Source of the DNA: Desulfosudis oleivorans | Lineage (GTDB): Bacteria; Desulfobacterota; Desulfobacteria; Desulfobacterales; SURF-7 | Reading direction: 5' to 3' | NCBI GenBank assembly: GCA_020723305.1 | Contig: DYJC01000003.1 | Coordinates: 334,418-398,417 of the forward strand | Length of the DNA stretch: 64,000 nucleotides | Shown here: positions 34,697 through 44,526 of the stretch, one piece after another | Position numbering within the stretch: the stretch's first letter is position 1 | Layout: the number at the start of each line of letters is the position of its first letter | The notes under the pieces: model-generated | Told to the model about the DNA's origin: nothing | What the model saw: the letters and a program-made list of their open reading frames with translations, nothing else | The model's database searches: none | Program-made: the position numbers and the translations under genes

Positions 34697-35815
34697 ATGA
34701 AAATCATTTTATGGATTATGGCGATGTTGATAGCATTCTCAACTACTTCCACTGCCCAGGAAGAGGATGTGATCAATGTTGCCGCCATCTACGCCTTATC
34801 GGGTCTCGCAGCTGAAGCGCACGCCGGACCTGTAAACGGCGTGAAGTGGGCCGTGGATGAAATCAACGCAGAGGGTGGATTGATCGGACGGAAAATTAAT
34901 CTGATTCTCATTGATAATTTGAGTACACCGATCGGGTCGAGTGTTGCTGCTGAAAAAGCTGAGAAAGAAAAAGTAGTTGCTATCATAGGTTCTGCATGGA
35001 GTTCGCACTCCATTTCGATTGCAAAAGTTGCCCAAAATTCGGGTATACCCATGATATCCTGTCAGTCAACAAATCCTGAAGTGACGCTCATCGGATCATA
35101 CATATTTCGAGTATGCTTTACCGACCGATTCCAGGGTGAAGTGATGGCACGATTTGCAAGGCAGCAACTGAAAGCCAAAACAGCAATCGTATTTACCAAG
35201 CTGGATGACGATTACAGCACTGGCCTGTCGGAAATCTTCATTCGCAATTTTAAAATATCAAATGGTGTTATGATCAAAGAGATTGAATATAAATCCAATG
35301 TTCAGAATCTGGATGGACAAATTGAAGCCGCCCGCAAGGCTAACGCGGATGTGGCTTTTTTTACAGGACATGATGAAACCGGTTATATTGCCAAACTCAT
35401 GCAGAATAGTGGTATCCGGGCTATCCCTTTGGGGGGGGATGGCTGGATCGTAGACAGTTTTTTTACAAAAGGCGGCAATCAATTGAAAAGAGGATATTTT
35501 TGTTCCCACTGGTCCGCTGACAGCACGGAAAAAGAATCCAGACAATTTGTCAGTCGCTATAAAGACCGTGAAGGTTTCGGTGTGGGGTCGGCCCTGTCTT
35601 ATGATGCAGTGATGGTTCTGGCCCATGCAATAAGGAGCGCCGGAGTGTCGGATCGCATCCAGATCAGAAATGCCCTGGCACAAGCCAAGAATTTTCAGGG
35701 GGTAACCGGTAAGATCAGCTTTAATGCCGATGGTGATCCTGTTAAAAGTGCAGTGATCATGGAAATCAAGAACGGCCGTCCATATTATTTACAAACCCTC
35801 AGTCCGGAGCCGTAA
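34697..35815 (+). CDS. Periplasmic Leu/Ile/Val-type ligand-binding protein 2
   Basis: 372 residues with GGAGG eight bases before ATG and a signal peptide (cleavage near STAQEED). Same fold and sequence landmarks as the preceding gene (NAEGGLIGRKINLILIDNLS, AIIGSAWSSHSISIAKVAQN, GIPMISCQSTNPEVTLIGSY), so they arose by tandem duplication followed by divergence. A kinase gene starts 24 bases downstream. Two different receptors in front of one kinase suggest either two related ligands or a heterodimeric sensor. Confidence 0.87.
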   Translation: MKIILWIMAMLIAFSTTSTAQEEDVINVAAIYALSGLAAEAHAGPVNGVKWAVDEINAEGGLIGRKINLILIDNLSTPIGSSVAAEKAEKEKVVAIIGSAWSSHSISIAKVAQNSGIPMISCQSTNPEVTLIGSYIFRVCFTDRFQGEVMARFARQQLKAKTAIVFTKLDDDYSTGLSEIFIRNFKISNGVMIKEIEYKSNVQNLDGQIEAARKANADVAFFTGHDETGYIAKLMQNSGIRAIPLGGDGWIVDSFFTKGGNQLKRGYFCSHWSADSTEKESRQFVSRYKDREGFGVGSALSYDAVMVLAHAIRSAGVSDRIQIRNALAQAKNFQGVTGKISFNADGDPVKSAVIMEIKNGRPYYLQTLSPEP

Positions 35816-35839
35816 TCTTTTATCTCAACATAAAAAAAC

Positions 35840-38116
35840 ATGAAACAATTCAACACCCAACGGCTGCAATTTAAAATCAATCTGGCTCTACTTTTGACAG
35901 CAGTTCTATTCGTTTTTATCACCATATCGGTTTTGTATCCCTTGGAACGTCGACGCCAGGCAGGAATTTTGAAAAAGGTTCATCTGCTGCTGGACAGCGT
36001 GTATCAACAACAAAGGGAAACGCTTGCAAACGAATTGTTCGCCAAACAACAAAGAGCCTTAAGGGCAACCCTTGGAGAGTTAATCAAGGTTGATGGAATT
36101 ATCGGCGTCAGTGTACTCGGTCCGGAGGGCAAATTGGTACTGGCAAATGATGATCAGTTCTCCCATGACTTGACCACCGGTGAAATGGAGAGGCTGTCAA
36201 CTTCTGCTCAGTTCAGACGCCTTGATCTGAAAGGACGATCCGTCGGTGAGTATGCCACCATGATCCAGGTGATCGGAGAGAAGATCGGTTTTATTCGTAT
36301 TTTTTATGATTTAACAGAATTGGATAAAGAAAGGCGCACCTTGAATTTCATCCTGTTTGGTTTTGTGACCGCGACATTGGTTCTCATGCTGGGCCTGTTG
36401 AATTTTATCCTGTCACGTTCGGTAATCCGTCCGATTGGTTTGCTTCATAAAGCGATCGAAGGATTACAGCGGGGACATCTGGGACAAACCGTAGAGATGG
36501 ATGCAAAAGATGAAATCGGAGAAGTAGGACATGCCTTTAACCAGATGTCACGACAGCTTAATCTGAGTCAGATGGCATTAAAAAAGGCCGAGGAAACCTT
36601 CAGGGGAATTTTTGAAAATGCATTTGAAGGACTGTTTCAGATTGATCCGGTCACCGAACGTTTTATAACTGTCAATCCATCATTGGTCAGGCTTTTGGGG
36701 TATTCTTCCGAACAAGAACTTCTATCTGCAAATGTGCATGCATTAAGAGAGTCTATCGTCCACATTGATGATGTACGGGAAAAATATCAACAATTGAAAA
36801 GCCTCGGCCATATCGCCGGTTTTGAAACTCAGATTCGGCAGAAAGACTGCCGGATATTGGATGTCTCCACCTCTATCCGGGCGATTAATGATGAGAAGGG
36901 AAAGCTGCTTTACTATGAAGGATCAATTGTTGATATCAGTGAACATATTAAACGCGAACGCGCGGAGAGGGCTCGTGAGGCCGCAGAAGCAGCCAATCAT
37001 GCCAAAAGTGAATTTTTAGCCAAGATGAGCCATGAAATTCGTACGCCCATCAATGCAATCATGGGTTTTTCCAATCTATTGGCAGCATCGGTCAATGATG
37101 CAACACAGCTTCATTATTTGAAGTCCATTAAAATCAGTGGTAAAAACCTAGTTACGTTGATTGACGATATTCTGGATATATCCAAAATCGAAGCCGGAAA
37201 AATGAATCTGCATTACGAACCTGTTAATCTGAAAAGCTTTTTTAATGATATTTATCAGACTTTTTACCTGCAGGCCAATGAGAAAAAGTTGAGACTGATT
37301 GTACGGTTACCGGAGGAGAAGGAAGTCAGCGGAGTTGTAATTGACGGGAACCGTTTACGGCAAGTGCTTTATAACCTTATCAGCAATGCAATAAAATTTA
37401 CGGAACACGGTGAGATCACAATTGATGTCAATCTAATTGGTCATCATTTCCCGAATCAGATTGATCTGGGAATTACCGTTACCGATACGGGTATCGGTAT
37501 CCCGGAGGATGCTATAGAGCATATTTTTGAACATTTTACCCAGATACCGGGTCAAGATGAAAAGCGTTATGGAGGTACCGGCCTGGGTTTGGCGATATGC
37601 AGAAGTTTGACCGAAATGATGGGAGGTCGGATCACCGTTCAAAGCATTGTCGGGCAAGGTAGTTGTTTTAAGGTTACGCTTACGGATTTGACAATTATCG
37701 ACTCCGTCGGTACTGATAATGACAGTGAAGTTATTGATACCACACAGCCGGATTTTGTACATTCACCTTTGCGGGCTTCACTAGATAAAAAAGACCATGC
37801 AGCCTTTACAAAATCGATGTTAACTAAATTACCTTTGGAGGTGATTGCAGGGCTTTCAGAAATAATACCGCAATTGGAAGGACATCTGATGGACCAATGG
37901 CAGCAAATAAAGAGAAATCATGATATTGACACTATTGAGGAGTTTGCAGGAGAGATTGAACAGCTGGGGGAGGAGACGGGTATCTTACCCTTACTGGAAT
38001 TTGGTGAGAGACTTACCTCCTTCAGTAGGGCATTTGACGTGGATCAAATTCAAATTCAACTGCAAGCATATCCGTCTTTGGTAGAACAGCTGAAACAGGC
38101 GGTAATCAACGGATGA
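35840..38116 (+). CDS. Membrane sensor histidine kinase (HAMP-PAS-HisKA-HATPase)
   Basis: 758 residues. First membrane helix (~13-33), extracytoplasmic segment of ~135 residues, second helix (~170-195), HAMP (~196-250) and PAS (~255-375). The HisKA phosphoacceptor is FLAKMSHEIRTPINAIMGFS (~392-411). The ATPase has NLISNAIKF, DTGIGIPEDA and GGTGLGLAICRS. A ~110-residue helical C-terminus resembles an HPt or dimerisation piece without a clear His motif. The stop overlaps the response regulator start by 4 bases (ATGA). Two binding-protein genes precede it, so it probably senses their liganded state in the periplasm. No ribosome site is obvious. Confidence 0.92.
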   Translation: MKQFNTQRLQFKINLALLLTAVLFVFITISVLYPLERRRQAGILKKVHLLLDSVYQQQRETLANELFAKQQRALRATLGELIKVDGIIGVSVLGPEGKLVLANDDQFSHDLTTGEMERLSTSAQFRRLDLKGRSVGEYATMIQVIGEKIGFIRIFYDLTELDKERRTLNFILFGFVTATLVLMLGLLNFILSRSVIRPIGLLHKAIEGLQRGHLGQTVEMDAKDEIGEVGHAFNQMSRQLNLSQMALKKAEETFRGIFENAFEGLFQIDPVTERFITVNPSLVRLLGYSSEQELLSANVHALRESIVHIDDVREKYQQLKSLGHIAGFETQIRQKDCRILDVSTSIRAINDEKGKLLYYEGSIVDISEHIKRERAERAREAAEAANHAKSEFLAKMSHEIRTPINAIMGFSNLLAASVNDATQLHYLKSIKISGKNLVTLIDDILDISKIEAGKMNLHYEPVNLKSFFNDIYQTFYLQANEKKLRLIVRLPEEKEVSGVVIDGNRLRQVLYNLISNAIKFTEHGEITIDVNLIGHHFPNQIDLGITVTDTGIGIPEDAIEHIFEHFTQIPGQDEKRYGGTGLGLAICRSLTEMMGGRITVQSIVGQGSCFKVTLTDLTIIDSVGTDNDSEVIDTTQPDFVHSPLRASLDKKDHAAFTKSMLTKLPLEVIAGLSEIIPQLEGHLMDQWQQIKRNHDIDTIEEFAGEIEQLGEETGILPLLEFGERLTSFSRAFDVDQIQIQLQAYPSLVEQLKQAVING

Positions 38117-38787
38117 CAATCATGGAACCTTTTAAAATTCTGATCGTCGATGATATCGCAATAAATATACAGGTCTTGGGTAACTTACTGCGTAAGGAAG
38201 GTTATGCTATTTCTTATGCCAAAAGTGGTGGTCAGGCATTATCCATTCTGGAAGAAGAACTGTTTGACTTGATTTTGCTGGATGTAATGATGCCGAATAT
38301 GGATGGTTTCCAATTATGTGCAAACATCAAAAAAGAAACAAAATGGCAGGAAATCCCCATCATATTTCTAACCGCCAAGGCTCAGCTTGAAGATGTGATT
38401 GAAGGTTTTCATCTAGGAGCAGTAGATTACGTTACCAAACCGTTTAATTCAGAAGAGTTGTTGGCAAGGGTAAGAACCCATCTTGAATTGAAGGCTGTAA
38501 AAAAACAGTTGGAAAATCAAAACAGTATTCTTTCCCAAAAAAATGAAGCACTGACAAAACTCAATCAGGATTTGGAAAATGCGCTGAATGAAATTAAAGC
38601 ACTGCGCGGCATCCTGCCGATCTGTGCGAATTGCAAAAAGATTCGGAGGGCAGATAGTGATCCCAGAAAAGAAGATTCATGGATGGTTTTGGAGAACTAC
38701 CTCATGGAATACACCAGTGTTAAAGCCAGCCACGGTATTTGTCCGGAATGCATGGCTGAGCTTTATCCTGATTTTGTCAAAAAATGA
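38113..38787 (+). CDS. Response regulator with C-terminal Cys-x2-Cys module
   Basis: 224 residues. Receiver domain (residues ~6-120): phosphoacceptor Asp in LILLDVMMPNMDGF, Thr in FLTAKAQ, Lys in VTKPFN. A coiled linker (~125-165) leads to a tail with CANCKKIR..HGICPECM, two Cys pairs that could bind a metal, seen in many deltaproteobacterial regulators. There is no DNA-binding domain, so output is by protein interaction. Overlaps the kinase gene by 4 bases; the two are surely co-translated. Confidence 0.9.
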   Translation: MTIMEPFKILIVDDIAINIQVLGNLLRKEGYAISYAKSGGQALSILEEELFDLILLDVMMPNMDGFQLCANIKKETKWQEIPIIFLTAKAQLEDVIEGFHLGAVDYVTKPFNSEELLARVRTHLELKAVKKQLENQNSILSQKNEALTKLNQDLENALNEIKALRGILPICANCKKIRRADSDPRKEDSWMVLENYLMEYTSVKASHGICPECMAELYPDFVKK

Positions 38788-39040
38788 CATAATAAAATTT
38801 TTCTCCCATATTCTGATAAAAAGAAGATATGAATAGAAAAGGACACACCTGTTTGTACAAAAAGATTACTCCCACCACTTTCATTATCGACCTCCTTTGC
38901 AGATAACACACTGTAATAAAAATCAAAAATTGTCAATTCGTTGCTCTGGAATGCTTCTTGCTGACTTTTTGCTTTCGATCAATAGCTGTTATTGTGCATT
39001 TGACGGCAAAAAGCTTTAACCAAAGAAGGAGATTGATGAT

Positions 39041-40546
39041 ATGAAAGGCACTTTCAAATTTGTTGTAATGGCAATTTTTGTTTTTGTGTCCACCCAACCT
39101 GTTTATGCGAATCATTCCGGAGTCTGTCAGAAAAACGATACCATCCCTCCTGTCAGTTGCAGCACTGAATTACCGCTTGTATACAGTGATGATTTTGACA
39201 CTTTCAATAAAGAATACTGGTCCACGGAAAACGGAAGGGTTCGGATGATGAAGGAAAAAGGATGGGTTCACATGAAATACGATACCATTACTTCCATGGA
39301 TTATATTGATCAGAACCTGACGGATTTTCGGATCATCCTTCGTTTTCATGCATGGCAACATCACTCTCCTGTATTTACAATTCAATTTACAAATGGTGAA
39401 GAACTGGAATTCTCCTATCAAAAGGTTATTATTCAAAAACGGAAATGGAAGTTCACCAAAAATCAATTTTCCGCAACAGCCTGGCCGGAAATCGCAGATA
39501 AACCCATTCCTCTGCATTTTTCCGGAAGATGGGATACCCTTCTTATAGATTACAACAGCACCACAGGAGTCGTTTCACTGGACACGGATAATGATTGTGA
39601 TTTTGATCATGTTCTTACGTGGAAACCAGGCCTGCAATTCAGTCATGTAACCGGTTCCAACCAGAAATGGGATCTGTTTGAGCTGTATGCTGCCAAAAAG
39701 CAGGTAACGGAAGAACCATCCGGTATTCCGGACTATCAATTGGAATGGAACGGTGTTGGTGAAGGCGCAAAAGGCCTTGCCGTTGACAGCAGCAGCAATG
39801 TCTATGTTTCATCTCCTTCGGATAGCAGTGTAAAGAAATTTGATGAAAATGGAAATCTTCTGGCAGAATGGTTTGGTTTTAATAATCCTCAAGGGATTTC
39901 GGTCAGCCCGGACAACTATCTCTATATAGTAGATTCAGGCTCAAGCAGCATTAAAAAATATGATGCCAATGGTGCCTTGATATCAGAGTTACCGAGATAT
40001 GGCGGAGGGTATGAATCGCTCAGTTCTGTACAGGATGTTGCAGTGGACGATCAGGGTATTGTGTATGTGTCCAGTTTCAACATCTGGTTTGATGGAGGAA
40101 TTGTGTTTGGTTCAAAAATATTTAAATTTACCCCGGACTGGGTTTTTATCGGCGAAGTCATACCCGGAATTAATTCCATTATTACCGGGATAGATACTGA
40201 CAACCAGGGCAACATCTACCTGACCACTGCTGACGGCATCCGTAAATACGATTCAAATGGGAACTTTCTGATGAATATCGGAACGGTTTCCGGCGGAAAT
40301 GGTACAGGCGAATTTTCCAGGGGCAGCCATGATGTTCATGTCAGTGACACCGGCCTTTTGTATGCAACAGATGGCAATGGAAATAATCGGATTCAGGTTT
40401 TTAACTTGAATGGTGAATATCAACACGAGTGGGGAATAACCGGTTCCGGAAACGGTGAATTCATGGAGCCCTCAAGGATATCGGTAACCTCCAAGGGGGT
40501 GTTCATATTGGATACCGGAAACAACCGGGTTCAGAAGTTCAAATAG
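39041..40546 (+). CDS. Exported NHL-repeat protein
   Basis: 501 residues behind AAGGAG. Signal peptide (~1-22). Residues ~45-225 form a beta-sandwich-like domain (YSDDFDTFNKEYWSTENG opening, concanavalin/LamG-like by eye). Residues ~235-501 hold NHL-type propeller repeats (GLAVDSSSNVYVSSPSDSSV, GIDTDNQGNIYLTTADGIRK, VSDTGLLYATDGNGNNRIQV, ISVTSKGVFILDTGNNRVQK). NHL propellers bind proteins or polysaccharides. The final repeat ends at the C-terminus as in typical closed propellers. Stands alone; function unknown. Confidence 0.8.
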   Translation: MKGTFKFVVMAIFVFVSTQPVYANHSGVCQKNDTIPPVSCSTELPLVYSDDFDTFNKEYWSTENGRVRMMKEKGWVHMKYDTITSMDYIDQNLTDFRIILRFHAWQHHSPVFTIQFTNGEELEFSYQKVIIQKRKWKFTKNQFSATAWPEIADKPIPLHFSGRWDTLLIDYNSTTGVVSLDTDNDCDFDHVLTWKPGLQFSHVTGSNQKWDLFELYAAKKQVTEEPSGIPDYQLEWNGVGEGAKGLAVDSSSNVYVSSPSDSSVKKFDENGNLLAEWFGFNNPQGISVSPDNYLYIVDSGSSSIKKYDANGALISELPRYGGGYESLSSVQDVAVDDQGIVYVSSFNIWFDGGIVFGSKIFKFTPDWVFIGEVIPGINSIITGIDTDNQGNIYLTTADGIRKYDSNGNFLMNIGTVSGGNGTGEFSRGSHDVHVSDTGLLYATDGNGNNRIQVFNLNGEYQHEWGITGSGNGEFMEPSRISVTSKGVFILDTGNNRVQKFK

Positions 40547-40644
40547 TATTCAAAACAGCAGTCGATTGATGTCATAGGAAAAAAAGATTGTTGGATGTCT
40601 GTTCGGAGAGTTAACATTTTTATTGAACAAGAGAGGTATAGGAA

Positions 40645-41142
40645 ATGATCGAATCCACCTACCTGGAAGGCAATCAGAAGATTATGAGCGAACTGAAGGG
40701 CATTCGGACACTTGTTCCTTTTAAGGAAAGAGATCTTCGCAAGTTGCTGACCTATAGCAAGATTCGACAATATAAAAATGGTGAACAGATTATTTCAGAA
40801 GGAAGTTTTGACGGCCATGTTTACATATTGATTTACGGACGGACAAAAATTGTTAAAAAAAAGAAGGAACTGGCTGTTCTGGATAAACGGGGAGATATTT
40901 TTGGTGAGATGAGTCTTCTCGGAGATTGCTCCAGAACAGCCAGTGTATTTGCCGACAATGACGTTGTCTGCCTGGCAATCGATACAACCCATATCAATAA
41001 ATTACCTGACGGAGATAAATCACCAATCTATCATATGCTCTATCGTATCTTTGCAGAAACACTAGCGTATAGGTTGAAAGTTACTAGTGAAGAACTGATC
41101 AGTATGAAAAGAAAAGGATTGAAATTCTGGCAGTATTATTAA
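40645..41142 (+). CDS. Cyclic nucleotide-binding domain protein
   Basis: 165 residues, CRP-like jelly-roll (residues ~15-130): IRQYKNGEQIISEGSFDGHVYILIYGRTKI, then the phosphate-binding cassette GDIFGEMSLLGDCSRTASVFADND. The cassette keeps the GE..L..RTA pattern, so cyclic nucleotide binding is plausible. No helix-turn-helix follows the ~35-residue C-terminal helix, so it is probably not a transcription factor but a binding module acting on a partner. The upstream NHL gene is 98 bases away. Confidence 0.85.
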   Translation: MIESTYLEGNQKIMSELKGIRTLVPFKERDLRKLLTYSKIRQYKNGEQIISEGSFDGHVYILIYGRTKIVKKKKELAVLDKRGDIFGEMSLLGDCSRTASVFADNDVVCLAIDTTHINKLPDGDKSPIYHMLYRIFAETLAYRLKVTSEELISMKRKGLKFWQYY

Positions 41143-41511
41143 AAGGCAGTAGTATTAAAACAGATCCTATAGCCAATTTCAAAACGATTATAAAGCATCA
41201 CACCGGCGAAAGTCAGTGCTCAGAAAAGAGCCGAAAATACTGGATTTTTGTTTTCGCCGGAACTACAACAAGAGACTTTGAAATGGGCTCCCTATTTTGA
41301 AAAAAAATATTTCAGCAGGGCAAGCTTTTGAAAAAACTTTTTGCGGGTATTCCGATTGCATAAGCCTTCTTCTTATTCAACATTATTGTTCTGATTGGAT
41401 CATCATATCGTGAAGAATTCTTGACAGTGTCGCGTCTAGTAATTTATGGTTTTGTGTACTATTTACGACAACGTAAAATAAAGTCCTAATCATAAACGGA
41501 CAGGGGGCGCA
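41143..41511. other. Non-coding gap with dispersed-repeat-like hairpin and promoter
   Basis: Contains the inverted repeat CCGGCGAAA (41203-41211) / TTTCGCCGG (41252-41260). The text between the arms (AGAAAAGAGCCGAAAATACTGGA) is like a common dispersed hairpin family in related genomes, recalled from memory. It also holds a sigma-70-like promoter, TTGACA (41421-41426), 18 bases, TATGGT (41445-41450), 62 bases upstream of the dehalogenase start. Confidence 0.45.
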
Positions 41512-42417
41512 ATGAAAAGTCTAAGAACACCCGACCAACGCTTTCAGAACCTTCCAGGCTACCCTTACCAGCCGAACTATTTATTCATACCCGATGGCAA
41601 GGGCGGAGAACTCCGGGTTCATTATGTGGATGAAGGGCCGAGAGATGGAGATCCGGTATTGCTGATGCATGGAGAGCCAAGCTGGTCTTATCTGTACCGG
41701 AAGATGATCCCGGTATTTCTCGATGCCGGGTATCGGGCGGTTGCGCCGGACCTGGTTGGATTCGGCCGTTCGGACAAACTGCCGGATCGAAAAGAGTACA
41801 CATATCAGCGGAATGTGGACTGGATGCAGGCTTGGCTGGATGGGATGGGACTGGAGAAAATTACGCTGGTCTGCCAGGACTGGGGCGGGTTGATCGGTTT
41901 GCGGCTGGTGGCAAACCATCCGGACCGGTTTTCAAGGGTTGTGGCCGCCAATACTGGTTTGCCGACAGGCGAAACCCGGATCACCGATGCATTCCTGAAA
42001 TGGCGGAAATTTTCTCTGGAAGTGCCGGATTTCGATGCCGGGTTCATTGTTGCCATGGGATGCCGGAAACCCCTGACCAATGAAGTGATTGCAGCCTATA
42101 ACGCCCCTTTCCCCGAAGACGCCTATAAAGAGGGGGCACGAATCCTTCCCTCCCTTGTCACGATCAGCCCGGATGATCCGTCTGCATCGGCAAATCAGGA
42201 GGCATGGAAGGTGTTGAGCCAATTCGACAAACCGTTTATCACCATGTTCAGTGATGGAGATCCGATCACACGCGGAGGGGATCAGGTTTTTCAGAAAAAA
42301 GTGGCAGGCGCCAAAGATCAACCCCATACCACCATTAAGGGCGGCGGCCATTTTCTTCAGGAAGACTGCGGAGAAGAATTTGCCGGAGAGATTGTTGAGT
42401 GGATGGCGAAATTTTAA
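41512..42417 (+). CDS. Haloalkane dehalogenase (subfamily I)
   Basis: 301 residues, an alpha/beta hydrolase very close in layout to DhlA. Oxyanion motif LLMHGEPSWSYLYRKM (~51-65), nucleophile Asp123 and halide-stabilising Trp124 in CQDWGG, catalytic His280 in GGGHFLQED, and the acid likely Asp248 or Asp250 in SDGDP. It hydrolyses carbon-halogen bonds of haloalkanes to alcohols. The alternative of an epoxide hydrolase is unlikely because of the Trp after Asp and the GEPSWSYLYR signature. Single gene with its own promoter. CCCCCCTTGAGGGGGG (42419-42434) follows the stop as a hairpin. Confidence 0.87.
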   Translation: MKSLRTPDQRFQNLPGYPYQPNYLFIPDGKGGELRVHYVDEGPRDGDPVLLMHGEPSWSYLYRKMIPVFLDAGYRAVAPDLVGFGRSDKLPDRKEYTYQRNVDWMQAWLDGMGLEKITLVCQDWGGLIGLRLVANHPDRFSRVVAANTGLPTGETRITDAFLKWRKFSLEVPDFDAGFIVAMGCRKPLTNEVIAAYNAPFPEDAYKEGARILPSLVTISPDDPSASANQEAWKVLSQFDKPFITMFSDGDPITRGGDQVFQKKVAGAKDQPHTTIKGGGHFLQEDCGEEFAGEIVEWMAKF

Positions 42418-42418
42418 T

Positions 42419-42434
42419 CCCCCCTTGAGGGGGG
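42419..42434. repeat. CCCCCC-TTGA-GGGGGG hairpin, related to the 27480 element
   Basis: Perfect six-base stem with TTGA loop two bases after the dehalogenase stop, followed by AATTATTTATT. A second GAGGGGGGA occurs ~25 bases on. Convergent typA ends at 42511, so the hairpin may terminate either gene. Confidence 0.55.
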
Positions 42435-42510
42435 AATTATTTATTGCGATCAACATGAGGGGGGAGTTATTAAATAATGATCAACTCAAGATGGGGAACT
42501 TTCATTGCAA

Positions 42511-44331
42511 TCAATCCCAATGAGAAGCTTTTCTTTTTTGCGCGGAAAGAACTATTTTCCTTAGCCGAATGGATTTTGGAGTGATTTCAACAACCTCGTC
42601 ATTCCGGATAAAGTTCAGGGCACTTTCAATGGTCATGGGTTTGATCGGAGACAGAACAACCGCATCATCTTTACCGGATGCGCGCATATTGGTCAGTTTC
42701 TTTGTTTTCGCCTGATTCACGTTGATGTCGGTTTCCCGGTTGTGTTCTCCAATAATCATTCCTTCATAGCACGAAGTTCCGGGGGTGACAAACAGGGTTC
42801 CCCTGGGCTCCAGATTGAACAGAGCATAAGGGATTGCATCCCCTTTCCGGTCTGCCACAATGGAACCGGTGTATCTGGTGGGAAAGTCTCCCCTGTAAAC
42901 ATCATATCCTGAAAAACTGGAATTCATGATTCCGGTTCCCTTGGTATCAGTGAGGAACTCATCCCGGTATCCGATTAAAGACCGGGATGGAACGGAAAAT
43001 TCCATTCTGACCCTTCCGGTTCCGTTGTTTACCAGATTGGTCATTTTCCCTTTTCGAATGGACAGTTTTTCCGTAACAATCCCCAGGTAGCTTTCTTCGC
43101 AATCCACGAAAAATTGCTCGATGGGCTCCAGTTTCTGTCCGTTATCATATTTATAGATCACTTCCGGCCGGCCAACGCAGAATTCAAATCCTTCCCGTCT
43201 CATGGTTTCGATCAGGATGGCGAGCTGGAATTCCCCCCTTCCTTTGACAATAAAGCTGTCCCTTTGTTCCAGATCTTCAACCTGGATTGCAACATTCATC
43301 AGGGTTTCTTTATGAAGCCGTTCCCGGATTTTGGCGGATTGAACATATTTGCCCTCCATCCCGCTGAACGGACCGTCGTTGATGGTAAACTTCATGGAGA
43401 TGGTGGGTTCGTCCACATGGATTCGTTCCAGGGCTTTTGGATGATTGCTGGTGCAGATGGTATCCCCGATTTTCACATCCTCAATTCCGGAAAGGACAAT
43501 GATATCGCCGGGCTCTGCTGATTCGATTGGTTGAAAGGCCAATCCCTGATAGGTCTGGATTTTGGTCACGCGAAGGGGAAGCTGTTCCTGTTTTTCATTG
43601 ATACAGGTCAGATTTTCCTTTGATTTCACGGAACCGTTGATAATTTTTCCGATTGCAAGCCTTCCCAGATAATCGGAATACCCAAGGTCTGAAACCAGCA
43701 TCTGAAATGGTTCTTCAGGGTCATGGGATGGTGATGGAATTTCTTCCAGGATGGTATCAAAGAGAAGGTGTAGATTGTCTGTCGTATCGGTCAGTTGTTT
43801 TTTGACAATCCCTTCACGGCCGATTGCATACAGGTACGTGAAATCAAGTTGCTGGTCTGTTGCTTCCAGGTCGATGAACAGGTCATAGATTTCATCCAGA
43901 ACCTCAGCAGCCCTGGCATCTTTCCGGTCTATTTTATTGATCACGACAATGACCTTCAGTCCGGCTTGCAGGGTTTTTTTCAGTACAAATCTTGTCTGGG
44001 GAAGAGGGCCTTCAGACGCATCCACAAGGAGGATTGCTCCATCGGCCATGGATAGCGCCCGCTCTACTTCACCGCCAAAGTCGGCATGTCCGGGAGTGTC
44101 GATAATATTGATTCTGGTCTTTTTCCAGATTACGGAGCAGTTTTTCGCGGCAATGGTAATGCCTCTTTCCCGTTCCAGATCCAGACGGTCCATGATTCGG
44201 TCATCAACATCCTGATTGGCCCGGAAAAGACCGCTTTGTTTAAACATGGCATCAACAAGTGTGGTTTTGCCATGATCAACATGGGCAATAATTGCGATAT
44301 TCCGAATATTCGGATTATTGATTTGACTCAT
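42511..44331 (-). CDS. typA: Ribosome-associated GTPase TypA/BipA
   Basis: 606 residues, the family length. Translational GTPase: G1 IAHVDHGKTTLVDAMF (~14-29), G2/G3 ERERGITI and DTPGHADFGGEVERAL, G4 NKIDRKDA, then domain II, domain III and the BipA-specific C-terminal domain. It contains the family signature YRDEFLTDTKGTGIMNSSF. BipA binds the 70S ribosome and aids assembly and stress or low-temperature growth. GGGG precedes the ATG. Monocistronic and convergent with the dehalogenase gene. Confidence 0.96.
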   Translation of the reverse strand: MSQINNPNIRNIAIIAHVDHGKTTLVDAMFKQSGLFRANQDVDDRIMDRLDLERERGITIAAKNCSVIWKKTRINIIDTPGHADFGGEVERALSMADGAILLVDASEGPLPQTRFVLKKTLQAGLKVIVVINKIDRKDARAAEVLDEIYDLFIDLEATDQQLDFTYLYAIGREGIVKKQLTDTTDNLHLLFDTILEEIPSPSHDPEEPFQMLVSDLGYSDYLGRLAIGKIINGSVKSKENLTCINEKQEQLPLRVTKIQTYQGLAFQPIESAEPGDIIVLSGIEDVKIGDTICTSNHPKALERIHVDEPTISMKFTINDGPFSGMEGKYVQSAKIRERLHKETLMNVAIQVEDLEQRDSFIVKGRGEFQLAILIETMRREGFEFCVGRPEVIYKYDNGQKLEPIEQFFVDCEESYLGIVTEKLSIRKGKMTNLVNNGTGRVRMEFSVPSRSLIGYRDEFLTDTKGTGIMNSSFSGYDVYRGDFPTRYTGSIVADRKGDAIPYALFNLEPRGTLFVTPGTSCYEGMIIGEHNRETDINVNQAKTKKLTNMRASGKDDAVVLSPIKPMTIESALNFIRNDEVVEITPKSIRLRKIVLSAQKRKASHWD

Positions 44332-44526
44332 TTTTTCCCCTAAATATAAAATTCATTAATCAAGCAAAGATATAAAGGCAAGCGTCAATATAACCATGAA
44401 AGACTGGATTGCAAGGGGGGCATCCGGAATTGGAATCATCCTGTTTTTTTGTTTTCAATTGTACAAAAAAAGCATATAAGCTATTCTCTCTTTACGATAT
44501 CAAAGTGGGCAACCAGGGGAAAAAAG

